The notes beneath the pieces are model-generated. The model searched no databases. It was not told the DNA's origin and saw only the letters and a list, made by a program, of their open reading frames with translations. Positions 44,218-56,173 of a stretch of DNA of 64,000 nt are shown here, one piece after another. The DNA comes from Dasypus novemcinctus. Lineage: Eukaryota; Chordata; Mammalia; Cingulata; Dasypodidae. Numbering within the stretch: the first letter of the stretch is position 1; each line of letters begins with the position of its first letter. Both the position numbers and the translations under genes were made by a program. The DNA lies in contig NC_080702.1 in NCBI RefSeq assembly GCF_030445035.2, forward strand, positions 27,730,053-27,794,052, read 5' to 3'.

Positions 44218-44298
44218 ACAGCAAGTGGATGTAGCTCAGTGGGTAAGCACCTGCTTTGCACGTATGAGGTCCTGGGTTCAATCCCCAGTGCCTCCATG
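44218..44298 (+). mobile_element. Short tRNA-headed SINE
   Basis: 'gcaagtggatgtagctcagt', 'cctgggttcaatccccagtg'. Flanked by 'atgttcctt' and 'atgttcttt'. Confidence 0.85.
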
Positions 44299-44419
44299 TT
44301 CTTTCATTAATCATATCAAATGTATCACACTAATGCAAAGGGTTAAAAATAGGGTGGTATGTGGGGACACACCCTAGTGTAAACTATGGGCTATAATCAA
44401 TGAGTACAATTATAATGTC

Positions 44420-44512
44420 CTTTTTTTTCTTTTTAGGAGGTATTGGGGATTGAATCCAGGATCTCGTACAGGTGAAACAGGCACTCAGCCACTGAGCTAT
44501 ACCTGCTCCATG
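44420..44512 (-). mobile_element. Short tRNA-headed SINE
   Basis: Antisense: 'ggggattgaatccaggatct', 'ccactgagctatacctgctc'. Flanked by 'caattataatg' and 'caattataata'. Confidence 0.85.
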
Positions 44513-44780
44513 CAATTATAATATTCTTACATCAGTTGTAACAAAGATTCCACACTAATGGAAAGTGTTAATAATGGGTGGGGGGAGAGAATATGGGAAC
44601 TGTATTTTTTACATGATTTTTCTGTAAACCTACACGTTCTCTAATTAAAAAAATTTAATAAATAAAAAAATAAACTCTTCAAAAAAAATCAACTGGCCAT
44701 AGATGTGAGAGTCTATTTCTGAATTTTAATCTATCCCATTAATCTGATGTCTATCCTTATGCCAGTACCATACTGTTTTA

Positions 44781-44813
44781 TACTTGATTTTAGCCAAAAG
44801 GCCAAGAAGCAAT
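44781..44813 (-). pseudogene. U2 snRNA 5' fragment
   Basis: On the minus strand ATTGCTTCTTGGCCTTTTGG continues as CTAAAATCAAGTA, the first 33 or so bases of U2 snRNA with a few changes. The rest of U2 is absent. It directly follows the T-rich trailer of the tRNA-Val sequence and abuts L1 sequence on its other side. Too short to be functional. Confidence 0.85.
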
Positions 44814-44833
44814 AAAAAAAAAATATTGCTGAA

Positions 44834-44906
44834 TGGCTCCACTGGGAATTGAACCCAGGACCTTCTGTGTGTAAAGCAGATGTGATAACCACTACACCAT
44901 GGAACC
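44834..44906 (-). tRNA. tRNA-Val (anticodon UAC), probably an inserted copy
   Basis: A 73-nt cloverleaf on the minus strand. Acceptor GGTTCCA pairs with TGGAGCC (one T-G pair). The A-box region is TGGTGTAGTGGTTATCAC. The anticodon arm TCTGC-TTTACAC-ACAGA reads anticodon TAC, with one C-A mismatch next to the loop. The T arm CTGGG-TTCAATT-CCCAG is perfect. It differs from standard mammalian tRNA-Val(UAC) at a handful of sites. There is no encoded CCA, and a run of eight T follows 12 nt after the 3' end like a Pol III terminator. It sits inside L1 with an approximate target duplication, so it came by insertion. It may be silent, although its promoter boxes are mostly kept. Confidence 0.8.
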
Positions 44907-45104
44907 AACTCATACTGCCTTGCTTACTGTAGCATTATATTAAGTTTTAAAATTGGGAAGTGTGTATCTTCCAACCTTGTTCTTCTTTTTCAAAATTGAT
45001 TTGGCTATTTGGGGTCCTTTGTCTATTTCTGCACAATAAACTGCTGGAATTTTGATAGGGGTTATATTGAATCTGTACGTAATTTGGGGTAGTATTCATA
45101 TCTT

Positions 45105-45395
45105 AATAAAACAAAAGCAGATTGGAGATGTAGAACAAAGAATCAGTGAACACGAAATCTTCTGGTCTAATAAGCAGAAAGATTAAAGAATGAAGAAAAG
45201 TGAATAGAGACTGAGAGCATACCAATATATGTATTATGGGAATCCCAGACGAAGAAAGAGAAAGAAGCAGAGAAAAGAGGCAAAGAAATAATGGAGAAAA
45301 CTTCTCAAATATAATGAAAGACACAAATATACACATCCATGACTCAATCAATGCCAAGCTAAATAGTCAAAGAGACCCATACCATATGAGAGTTC
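45105..45395 (+). mobile_element. L1 ORF1 fragment, sense
   Basis: The frame contains IMGIPDEERER and NNGENFSNIMKDTNIHIHD, matching the start of the conserved C-terminal half of L1 ORF1. No ORF2 follows directly. Confidence 0.75.
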
Positions 45396-45429
45396 CCAGG
45401 TTCAGTTCCCCTGAGGTAAAAGGAGGTGT

Positions 45430-45775
45430 AATATGTGAGCATTTTTGTGACGTAGAATAGTCCTGGATGATATTGCAGGGACAGAAGCAGGACATTCTAT
45501 ATCCTGCCATAACCCACTGAATGGACTAGGAGAGAGTGTAAACTACAATGTAAACTATAATCCATGCTGTGTAGCAGTGCTCCAAAATGTATGTCACAAC
45601 ACACAAAATGTATGTGGCAACAAAAGTGCCACACTGAAGAAAGGTTGTTGATATGGTAGGAGGGGTGGGGTGGGGTGAGGAGTGGCGGTATATGGGGACT
45701 TCTTGTATTTTTTAATGTAGCATTTTATGTGATCTATGTATCTTTAAAAAAGATAATAAATAGTAAACAAATTTT
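45430..45775 (+). mobile_element. L1 3' UTR fragment, sense
   Basis: 'tggatgatattgcagggaca', 'cataacccactgaatggact', then the tail 'gtgatctatgtatctttaaa'. It lies straight after the ORF1 piece, so together they may be one internally deleted L1. Confidence 0.85.
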
Positions 45776-45779
45776 AAAA

Positions 45780-48700
45780 AATACTTGCTAATCGTATTCA
45801 ACAACACATCAAAGGAATTATATACCATGACCCAGTGGGATTCATTCCAGGCATGCAAGGATGGTTCAACATAAGAAAATCCATCAATACAATACACCAC
45901 ATAAGCAGATAGGAAGAAAAAATCACATGATTATATCTACAGATGTAGGAAAAGCATGAGCTAGCACGCTGTGCCAGGACCACACCCGGCGCCCAGTCCC
46001 AGGCCCCCCTCTGTGTGAACGGACCCCTCCCCGCAGACAGAGGCCACCTGGGGGCGGGAGCTGGGCCTGCCACACCCCCAGAGCTTCCCATTAAATGCCT
46101 GATTGCAGAAAAAACAAACAAAGAAAAAAGTATTCGACAAAATATAGCACCCTTTTCTGAAAAATCACTACAAAAGATAGGAATATAAGGAAACTTTCTG
46201 AACATGATAAAGGGTATATATGAAAAACCCAATGCTAACATCATATACAATGGTGAAATCCCAAAATCTTTCCCTCTAAGATAGGAAACAACACAAGGAT
46301 GCCCACTATCACTGCTCCTATTTAACATTGTGTTGGAAGTACTTGCTTGAGCACTGAGGCAAGAAAAAGATATAAAAAGCATCCAAACTTGAAAGGAAGA
46401 ACTCAAAATTTCACTATTTGCAGATAACAGGATTCTATACATAGAAAGCCATGAGAAATCTACAACAAAGTTTCTAGAACTTATAAATGCACTCAGTAAA
46501 GTCACAGATTATAAGATCAGTGTGCAAAAATCAGTAGCATTTCTGCACACCAATAATGAGGAATCAGAGGAGGAAATCAAGAAAAAAAATACCATTTACG
46601 ATAGTAACTAAAAAAATCAAATACCCAGGAATAAATTTAACTAAAGCTGTAAAAGACTTGTACACAGAAAACTACACAACTGTTCAAGGAAATTAAAAAG
46701 ACTTAAATAAATGGAAGTATATTCCCTGTTCAAGGATAGGAAGACTAAATATCATTAAGATGTCTACCTACCCAAACTAATCTACAGATTTAATGCAATT
46801 GAATAAAAATCAACACAGCATTTTTTTTTTTACTTAACTGGAAAAACTATGAAATTTATTTGGAAGGGAAAGAGGACCCGAATACCAAAGACATATTGAA
46901 AAAGAAAACTGAAATAGAAGAAATCATATTACCCGACTTTAAAACACACGGGTATATAAAATAAAATTTGGGGTGTTTAAAATTAAAAACAAAAAACAAA
47001 AGCAAGAAAAACAAAACACACACAAAAACCCATACTGAAAAGCCACAGTGGTCAAAACTGCACGGTATTGGCACAAAGATAGACACACTGACCAGTGGAA
47101 CAGATTTAAGAGTTCTGATATAGATTCTCACATCAACAATCATCTGATATTTGACAAGGCTACCAAGTCCACTCAGCTGGGAAAGAATGGCCTTCAACAA
47201 ATGGCACTTGGAGAACTGGATATCCATATGTAAAAGAATGAGAGAGGAACACCATCTCACACCTTATACAAAAATCAATATGGATCAAAGATCTAAATGT
47301 AAGAGCCAGGACCATCAAGACCTTGGAAGACAGTCTAGGGAAGCATCTACAAGACCTTGTAATAGGAAATGACTTCATGGACTTCACACCCAAAGCACAA
47401 GCAGAGAAGAAAAAATAGGACCTCCTCAAAATTAAAGCATTTTGCCCCTCGAAGGAGTTTGTCAAGAAAGTGAAAAGACAGGCTATCCAATTGGAGAAAA
47501 TATTTGGTAACCATCTATCTGATAGGAGCCTAATATTCAGCGGATATTAAAAAATCCTATATTTTGAAAATAAAAAGGTAAAGAACCCATTTTAAAAATG
47601 GGCAAGAGATTTGAATAGACACTTCTCCAAAGAAGAAACACAAATGGCTAAAAGCACATGAAAAGATGCTCATCATAACTAGCCATTAGGGAAATGCAAA
47701 TCAAAACTACAATGAGATACCATCTTACACCCATTAGACTGGTGGTTATCAAAAAAACAAGGGACTATGAATGTTGAAGAGTGTGTGGAGGAATGGGAAC
47801 TCTCATCCTCTGCTGGTAGGAATGTAGAAGGATGCAGCCATTGTGGAGGACAGTTTGGCGGTTTCTCAAAAACTAGCTATAGATTTGCCATATTCCATTG
47901 CTGGGTATGTACTCAGAAGAATTGAAAACAAGGACACAAACTGATATATGCACACCAATGTTCATAGCGGCATTATTCACTACTGCCAAGCTGGAATCAA
48001 CCCAAATGCCCATCAACAGATGAATGGATAAACAAAATGTGGTATATAGGTACAATGGAATATACTCAACTGTAAGAAGGAATATAGTACTAACTCATGG
48101 GATAGCATGGGTGAATCTTGAGGACCTTATGTTGAGTGAAGCAAGCCAGTCATTGAAAGACAAATACTACATGACCACTCTGATATGAAATAAGCAAATC
48201 AAGCTGTGTCACAGAGCTAGAGACTGGATGATAGGCTTCCCGGAAGTTGGGGGTAGAGGAAGGTTGTGAGCTGATGCCTATGTGGGTGAAATCTATGATA
48301 AAGTGGAGGTAACTAGTTGTTCAGTGAGGGGGTAAGACGGTGCATAGGGGTACTATTTAGTGGGGCTTTGCAGGCTTGAGGGGAGCTAGGGTTGGGAGGA
48401 TGGGTCAGATGGCCCAAGGATTTGGGGAGTAGGGTTGGGGGGAGCAGAAGAACATGGGGGATTGTCGGGTATGTGGTTGAAACTATAATGTTGAGAAAAC
48501 TCTTAAGGAAATATAATAAGGAAGGGTTACTTGTTTAAGGTGCTTAAGGGGGCCGTCTGGCACAGGGGCAGACTTCTAGTTGTGAGTGCTCATCTTGTCA
48601 CAGTGTGTTATATCATTGAGTGGAGACCCATACAATGAGAGGGAAGGTGTACCCCCATCCTGCGGAGGCCTGATGTTCTCAAACATAGGGAAGGGTGTAT

Positions 48701-49175
48701 CTTGAGAACATGGGTGGCTCCTAATGGGGGAGGACAGACTAGAGTGTCAAGCCCTCAGCATTGTTGCAATTATCTATGAATCTTGTCCTTCAAGCAGTGA
48801 AGCTTGGTTGTCACTGTGGACCCCGAGGGTTGGGGGAGAGAGGACTAGAACAGATGGAAGAGGGGGCAGTGGGCGGGGACAATAGAAGTGTTCTGCCTGA
48901 TCGTGCATTGATGGATACAGGCCATGTTAAATTTCACCAAAAAATTTATATAAAAGTGTAGGGGATAAAATATAAACCATAATGTGAACAGCTGACCATG
49001 GTTAGTAGTTATGTTTCAATATCAGTTATAACAAATGTAACATCCACATGAAAAAGATCATTAGCAGTAAGGGGGGAAAAGGGGAGGAAGTTGGGTGTAT
49101 GGAAGTGCCCTATATTCTATATGTGACTTTACTCTGACCTAAAACTTCTTTGAAGACATCTTGAAAAAAAAAAAA
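45780..49175 (+). mobile_element. 5'-truncated L1 (ORF2 RT to 3' end), sense
   Basis: Starts in the RT domain ('gacccagtgggattcattcc', 'atacaccacataa'), continues through ORF2 to about 48,150, then has a 1-kb 3' UTR ending in an A run at about 49164-49175. ORF2 contains many stops and small gaps. A GC-rich retrocopy (45959-46128) is nested near its start. Confidence 0.87.
45959..46128 (+). pseudogene. Retrocopy of an unidentified mRNA 3' end
   Basis: A GC-rich block of about 150 bp is embedded in AT-rich L1. It ends with ATTAAA (46090-46095), 13 further bases, then an A-rich tail 'aaaaaacaaacaaagaaaaa'. L1 sequence is interrupted at 'ggaaaagcat' and resumes at 'aaaaagtatt', which act as a target duplication. 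These are the marks of a 5'-truncated processed pseudogene. I do not recognise the source gene. Confidence 0.75.
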
Positions 49176-49257
49176 AGGTAATATTCTGAGGAAGAAATTG
49201 CCATTGTACATACTGGACAACACCTATTACAGTGATGAAAGATAAAATTTTAAAAAT

Positions 49258-49548
49258 TCTGGGAAGCAAGTGTGGCTCAACTGATTGGGCTCCAGTCTAC
49301 TATATGGGAGGCCCTGGGTTGCTGTCCCAGGGCCTCCTTGTGAAGGCAAGCTCACCTGCACCTGTGGAGAACTGACAGCCTGTGCCCGTGGAGAGCTGAC
49401 AGCCCACACCAACAGACAGCTGGTGCAGCAGGATGGCATAACAAAGGGAGACGAGCAGATACAGAAGAATACACAGCAAATGGACGCAGAGAGTAGACAG
49501 CAAGCAGCAAGGGGGTGGGAATAAATAAATAAAATAAATCATTTTTAA
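49258..49548 (+). mobile_element. DAS-related variant SINE
   Basis: Sense copy: 'gggaagcaagtgtggctcaa' head, duplicated 'ggagagctgacagcc' units in the body and 'gaataaataaataaaataaa' tail. Confidence 0.87.
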
Positions 49549-49689
49549 AAAATTTATATTTTTCATTTTTTAATACCCCAATTTTACTTTATTTTAGCTT
49601 TTCTAAATTATTATGTATTTTACTTCTAATGTTTAAACCTATCAATACTATTTCATTTTCCTATTAATTGAATTTGGCAATATGTTAGG

Positions 49690-51280
49690 CTTCATTTTTG
49701 AAGAATTTTGGATCACAGAGGGGTTCAGCTGTGGCAGGGGAGGAGCATTGATGTGGGGTGTCATTGATGGGGGGTGGATGGGAGGGACTCTGCCTGGGCA
49801 TGCATGTAGGGTATATAGATATGTTTGGATGTTCATTGGGTATTGACACAGTGGGTAGAGATTCACATGACAACTCAGGGAGTACTGGGTTCCCATCCTG
49901 GGGAGCTCTGCTGCATTCCCCAGTGAATTCAGCAGTCCCCCAGGTGCAGGGGCAATGACCAGTGAGGAGGAATGGTCCAGTGATGGGCCCTTGATACTGA
50001 TAACTATGCTTTTGAGCCTGTTGCCCTTGATATTTCAACTTGTCCTGGTGTTGCAGAGTGCCTGAGGGTTGCCTCCTGGGAGCCTCCATGTTGCTCAAAT
50101 GTGGCCACTCTCTGAGCCTAATTCAGCTTATAGGTGCATTGCCTTCCCCCCAGTGTGGGCCATGGCTCTCAGGGATGAGCCTCCCTGGCACCAAGAGATT
50201 ACTGCCAGGTACTGACAGGTGATGCAACTGGAAAAAGACCTTGAATAAAAGGATGAAATGGTAAAGACAAATGAGTTTATATGGCTAAGAGACTTCAAAA
50301 TGAGTTGGGAGGTCATCAGAGAGGTTGCACTTACACATGTCTCAGCAGGAGCTCATAGACAGCCAAAGTAGATGACACCCGAGGCAATGGTGCTCCTGAG
50401 GGCTACAGGGACCCCCAGGTCCTACAGTCATGGCAGATGGCTCCTGAGTTTGGTGCCTTGCTTGGGAATTTGTGTTCCTGAGTGTGATGTAGTTGAACTC
50501 CGATGTGACTTCTCTACATATGCTCTTCAGTCCCTTTTATTGAAATTGTGGTTGGCGCTGGGGTTGGTGTATGCCCAGGAGACTTGAATCTCTGGGCTGT
50601 CCGTGTGCCAGCTGGGCCCTAAGTTGCAGTGCAGTTGCAGCATCTACTCTCCAGTTCGTTCGTCTTACCCAGGTCAGCTGACAGGGAGGTGAGGATGGAT
50701 AACCACCATACCAACTAATCGAGAGAGTCTACAGCTGTGGGCAGGAGAGTACCATCCATCAGCCCTGTGGAATCGAAGCCCCCTCTCAAATGAAAGGTGG
50801 AGTGAGCATCGCCATCCCAGGGTCCTCAGGATTGGGGCATAAAGCATGGACTAGAGTGGAATTACTGATATTCTACTATAGAATTGTTGTGACTTTAGCA
50901 ATGAAAGAAATTATATCATTGATATGGAGACAGTGGCCACAGGAGTTGCTGAAGGCAGGGAGAGGGAAGAAGAGATGTGATGTGGGGGCATTTTTGGGAC
51001 TTGGAGTTGTCCTGAATGATATCGCAGGGACAGATGCTGAACATTATATATCCTACCATAACCCACTGAATGGAATGGGAGAGAGTGTAAACTACAATGT
51101 AAACTGTAATTAATGCTATGTAGCAGTGCTCCAAAATGTTTTCATCCAATGCAATGAATGTGCCACACTAATGAAAGATGTTGATGTGGGAAAAGTGGGG
51201 GTAGGGGCATATGGGAATCTCCAATATTTTTCAATGTAACATTTTGTGTGATCTACATATCTTTTTTTAAAAAAAGGGTA
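49690..51280 (+). mobile_element. Long L1 3' UTR copy, sense
   Basis: The longest sense copy of the Xenarthra-type 3' UTR, about 1.6 kb. It is homologous over its length to 31,575-33,030 and, inverted, to 29,031-30,194. Tail 'gtgtgatctacatatctttt'. Confidence 0.87.
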
Positions 51281-51745
51281 AATGACCCAGAGGAATAAAT
51301 TAGTTTACAAACACAAACTTTCCCTTTCGGAAATTCATAAATAATCTCATATTGCCACACTGCAATCTTACTTCATATATATCCAGAAGAACTGGAAGAC
51401 GAAACTCAAACAGATATTTTTACCCCAGTGTTTATAACAGCTTTATCTACAGTAGTAGAAAGTGGGAGCACCCCAAGTGTTCATCAACGAATGAATGGAT
51501 TAACAAAACATGGTATATACATATAATATTATTCAACCATAAAAAGGAATTAAGTTTTCATGCATGCTACAACATGAATGAACCTCAAAGACATGTTGGC
51601 TGAAATAAGCCAGATATAAAAAGACAAATACTGTATAATCTCTTTTATATGAAATACCTAGAAGAAGCAAATTTTATAAAGACAGATAGTAGATTAAAGG
51701 TTTCCAGGGGCCAGGGGGTAAGGAGGGGAAGAGGGAACCCCACAC
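51281..51745 (+). mobile_element. LTR remnant and old L1 ORF2 end
   Basis: About 51281-51360 resembles the end of the LTR-like repeat at 30,560-30,617 ('tctcatattgccaca'). About 51361-51745 is an old L1 ORF2 end and 3' UTR in sense ('aacaaaacatggtatataca'). Confidence 0.6.
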
Positions 51746-51924
51746 CAGTGACCCTCCCCGACCACTGCTCTGACCCTCTGTGATCCAAAACCTCTCCAAA
51801 AATGGAGCCAACAAAATAACCAAATGAAATTAATAAAAAAAATGGGATAATTATTTTAAAACTAACCAATAAAATGTAAGTTTTTAAAAATTTGAAATAA
51901 TAAAAAACAGAGTTAGACTCATTT

Positions 51925-52545
51925 ATGGGTTCTCTCACACAGGACAACTAACAAGGAGATGATGATGGACAACGTCCATCCCAAGGAACAGAGAGTGTCT
52001 GCAACTGCATGCAAGATAGTTCAAACTATCTGCCCCATGGGACCTAAGTCCTCTTCAATTTAAGCAGAGTGGGCATCACCATCACAGAATCCTCAAGATT
52101 GAGGAATGAACAATAGACTAAAGTAGACATTGTTATTCAACTATAGACTTATTATTCTAGCAATGGAAGAATTCTTATCATTGATATAAAGGCAGTGGCC
52201 ACCAGAGGTTTTGAGGGATGGGAGAGTGAAGAATAGGTGTAATATGCAGGCATTTTTGGGACATTGGATATGTTCTGCATGACATGGCAGTGATGGATAC
52301 AGGCCATTGTATATTTTGTCATAACTTGCAAAATTGTGCAGGACAGAGTGTAAGCTATAATGTTAACTATTGATCATGATTAGCAGCAATTCTTCAATAT
52401 GTGTTCATCAATTGTAACAAATGTACCACACTAATGAAGGATGTTGTTAATGTGGAAAAGTGTGGGAGGAGGAGGGAGTGGGGCATATGGGAATCTCTTA
52501 TTTTTTAATGTAGCATTTATGTAATCTAAAGCTTCTTTAAAAATA
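51925..52545 (+). mobile_element. L1 3' UTR copy, sense
   Basis: Homologous to 32,420-33,030: 'gtctgcaactgcatgcaaga', 'gcaatggaagaattcttatc', 'cagtgatggatacaggccat', A-rich tail. Confidence 0.85.
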
Positions 52546-53772
52546 AAAAAGAATTTACAAAATCTCATATGAAACTTTCAAAAGAAGCAGAAAAAGCATT
52601 TACCTTCTTGACTTTAAAAAATAAAAAAACTCTGAAAATTAGGAATAGAACATCCTTACCCTGATAATAGGTGTTTATGAAAAACCCACATCTAAACTAC
52701 ATCTTAATTGAGTTTAGCAAGGTTGATATAAACAAGATTTAAGAACATATCTTACTAATTTCAAACTTACTATAAAGCTATAATCAAGACAGTCTGTCAC
52801 TGATACAAATATAGAGAAAAGATCGAAGGAACAGACTAAACCAGAAATAGATACACACATGTATCATAATTAATATTTTCAAAACTGACAAAACTCTTTA
52901 ATGAGAAAAAGGACACTTTCAACAAATGAGGCTGAAACAATTGCACAGTCATTTGCAAAAGACAAAAGCTGTGAAGTTTATGAAATGTGCTTCTAAATAT
53001 CTCAGGGATCAAATGAGAAATCACAAGATAACTTAGAACAAGATGTGGACTCAGTAATAAAAAACAGAACACACCAGAATTGGTAGAGTGCATCTAAAGT
53101 GGTGCTGAGAAAGAAATTTATAACTTAAAATGTTTGTATAGTAAAGGAAATTTAGAATCAAAAATTTAGATTTCAACCTAAGAATATAGTAAAGGAGAGG
53201 AAATTAAATCCAAAATAAAAAAGGAAATAATAAAAAGCAGAAATCAAAGAGGTAGAAGAGGGCAAATGGTGGGGAAATTTGTAAAGAAAATGACTGATTC
53301 TATGAAAATATTAATAAAATTGATAAATAACAGCAGGATTTATCAAGAAAAAGAGAAAACAAGATTTTAATCTTAGAAATGATCCAGGAGATATTACATA
53401 AAAACCGACATTTAAAAAGGAGGAAATATTATGAACAACTTTATACTAATAAATTATAAAATTCTGACGAAAAGGGCAAATTCTTTAAATACATACTTCA
53501 CTTGAAACTAGTTCAAGAAATGTAAAGGAAATGAAAATAAGTTAAATATTAAAGATGTGCTCTATTTATTTAAATATTAAATTTATAATAAATGTTTTTC
53601 CACAAAAAAACTCGAAGTCCAGATGAGTTCACTAAACTCTATGATAAATTAAGCTAGAAATAGTCTGTGGATCAAGAAGGAACAATTGCAAACTCATTTT
53701 CTGAGGCCCCATATGCTGTACCAGATGAAGGCTCTGCATGGAAAGGAAAGTACTGACCAATAATGCCTGGTT

Positions 53773-53930
53773 ATGGGAACCAGATGTGGCTCAGGCGACT
53801 GAGCTTCTGCCTACCACACAGGAGGTCTGTGGTTCAGTTCCCTGCGCCTCCTAAAGTGACAGCACACAGCACGTGCAAACAATGAGGGGGTGGGGAGAAA
53901 TAAATAAGTAAAAGAAATCTTCAAAAACTA
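53773..53930 (+). mobile_element. DAS-related SINE, internally deleted
   Basis: 'gggaaccagatgtggctcag' head, 'tgtggttcagttccctgcgc', then a short body and 'gaaataaataagtaaaagaa' tail. Flanked by 'taatgcct' on both sides. Confidence 0.85.
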
Positions 53931-54012
53931 ATAATGCCTCATTGCACAGCAATGTTTTTTAAAATTTGGAAATATAATCCAGTAATATATAAAAAGGATA
54001 ATATAGCATGAC

Positions 54013-54355
54013 TGTTAGATCTCAGGTTAAAGAGGCTTGGAGACAGACCAAGATTCAGGCAGGAGTTTATTGGGTCGCCAGCATGGCGGGATCTGGAGAA
54101 AGATTTCAGCCCATCTGGCTGAGCTGGGGATTATCTTTTGAACTGGTGGAGTTGGGTGGGGTTGGAGAGGGGCATGAAGATATGGGGTGGGAAAGTACCA
54201 CGCTTGCTGTTCTCAGGGTAGAGAGTGGCTTTCTGAGGACTGCCTTTTCGTTTTGGGGGAGAGAATGTTCTGTCACTCAGTGTGGTGTGAAAAGATGGAG
54301 CCATGTGGTTTCTGAGCACATAGGAACTCAGGAGGCAAGATGTTACATTCTAACA
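54013..54355 (-). mobile_element. Solo LTR fossil, gamma-type ERV
   Basis: A 343-bp TG...CA element in minus orientation, TGTTAGAATG to GATCTAACA, with AATAAA before its final third. It has the duplication ATGAC at 54008-54012 and 54356-54360. No internal coding region is attached, so it is a solo LTR. The family is a class I type by layout. Confidence 0.75.
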
Positions 54356-55419
54356 ATGACCAAATGGGGTTTATCTTGAAAATGTGAGATTGGATCAACA
54401 TTCAAAAATAGACATAATTCAGTGCATTAACAAAATATGGGAGAGAAATCACCACTTCAATAGATGCAGAAAAAGCATTAGAAAAATTAAACACCCGTTC
54501 ATCATAAATACTATCAGGAACCTAACACTCCGGGAACTTCAGCAATTTGATAAAAGACTTTCATGAAAAACCTACAAATACCAAATCATAAAATACTGAG
54601 TACTTTCCCCTTAAGATTGGGAAAATCACTTCTCTTCAACATTGGACTAAAGAACCTACACAATACAATAAGGCAAGTAAAAGAAATAAAAAGCATAAAC
54701 ATGAGTAATGAAAAAAATTAATTTTCCCCCCAGAAGATGTAATTGTTCAAGTAGAAGACTTCAAAGGAATCTGAAGAATTACATGAGAGTAAATGAATTT
54801 AGCAATGTATGGATTCAAAGTCAATATTCAGAAGCCAGTTGCATTTTTATGCATAAGGAACAAAAAATTGGAAAATAAGATTTAAAATGGTCCAATATAC
54901 AATAGCATCAAAAGAGCCATGAAGTAGCTGGGTATATATTTAACCAAAAATGTGAACAATGTGTACAATATAAACTACAAACATTGCCAAGAGAAACTAA
55001 AGGACATGTACACACACATATATGCATGTATTCAATATTATGATACAAAGATGCCCCAAATTTATCTATAGATTGAATGCAATCCCAATTAACCTCTGAA
55101 GAGGTTATTTGCTGCAGTGCTCAATGGGATTCTAAAATGGATAAGGGAATGAAGGGGATTTAAGTAGCCAAAACAAACTCAAAACAAAATTTTTTTGGAA
55201 GACTTACACAATATGATTCACTTCACATGGTTACAGTAATTAATAAAGTGTAGATTTGGTGAAAGAGGCAAATAGATGCATGGAATCTAATCTAGAAATA
55301 GACACATGATGTAGGATTGATTGATATTTCCAAAAAAAGTGCCAGAAATGAAATTCAAATTTTAAATATGCTGTGATGGATTAAGGATGCATATTCCAAT
55401 CCCTAGAGCAATGCTTTCT

Positions 55420-55895
55420 GTGTTAGTCAGCCAAAGGGGTACTGATGCAAAGTACCAGAAGTCTGTTGGCTTTTATAAAGGGTATTTATTTGGGGTAGAA
55501 GCTTACAGTTACCAGGCCATAAAGCGTAAGTTACTTCCCTCACCAAAGTCTGTTGCCACGTGTTGGAGCAAGATGGCTGCCAATGTCTGCAAGGGTTCAG
55601 GTTCTTTCTTCCTCTTAAGGCTCTGTGGTCCCAGCTTCTTCCAATATCAGCTCTAGGATGGGATAAGTCTTCTCTCTCTTCTGGGGCTCATTTCTGTCCA
55701 GGCTCAGCTGCTCTGCTCCCTCCACAAGGCCAGCTGTAAACTATCAGGCAAATGGCTTGCCTCTCTTCCTGGATTCTCTGCCATGTCTAATGGAGCCTTC
55801 CCTCTTTCCTCATGTAACTGCTTCTCTGTGCTGTTACCTTCCAGGGCTCCAGCATTAAAACTCCAGCATCAGAAGACCACTGTCCAACTACTTAC
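55420..55895 (-). mobile_element. LTR fossil, partial
   Basis: Same family as the LTR at 28,843: 'gttagtcagccaaaggggta', 'aaagggtatttatttggggt', 'ggtcccagcttcttccaata'. The left edge is the family's end; the right edge is incomplete. No coding part. Confidence 0.65.
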
Positions 55896-56035
55896 CTCCC
55901 CTTATTGTATATGAAAACAATTAATAGGCTGGATAGCTTCATTTGATCAGAATTTCTGAATATGTACAACGATTGCTAAGAAATTATAGCCAATCATAAA
56001 TTAAATTTCTTAATCTTAGTAAAAAATTTCAAAAG

Positions 56036-56125
56036 TATGGGAGTGGATGTGACTCAAATGATTGAGTGCCTGCTTCCCACACGCGAGGCCCAGGGTTCAG
56101 TTCCCAGTGCCTCCTAAAAACAAAC
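56036..56125 (+). mobile_element. Short tRNA-headed SINE
   Basis: 'gggagtggatgtgactcaaa', 'agggttcagttcccagtgcc', tail of AAAAACAAAC repeats. Confidence 0.82.
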
Positions 56126-56173
56126 AAAAACAAACAAACAAAACAACAAGCCAACAACAACAACAGCAAAGTC

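Larger units (their letters stand above)
42330..44690 (+). mobile_element. L1 ORF2 end and 3' UTR blocks, sense, with nested elements
   Basis: About 42330-43000 is the ORF2 C-terminus ('cacaatgagataccatttca', 'aaatggtgcagccactgtgg', 'gcaatgaataaacaaaatgt'). About 43000-43490 and 43500-44690 are 3' UTR stretches of different ages. Inside lie an antisense L1 3' UTR (43852-44113) and two short SINEs. Confidence 0.8.
44691..45100 (-). mobile_element. L1 ORF2 fragment, antisense, split by a tRNA/U2 insertion
   Basis: 'gatgtctatccttatgccag' and 'ccatactgtttta' at the left, 'cttactgtagcattatatta' and 'gatttggctatttggggtcc' at the right, are adjoining parts of ORF2 in other copies. The 44,781-44,907 insertion separates them. 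Confidence 0.8.
52550..55380 (+). mobile_element. Old, decayed L1 ORF2, sense
   Basis: Diverged L1 with recognisable ORF2 phrases such as 'agatgcagaaaaagcattag', 'gaatgcaatcccaatt' and 'gaatctaatctagaaataga'. Interrupted by a SINE and by a solo LTR. Confidence 0.65.
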
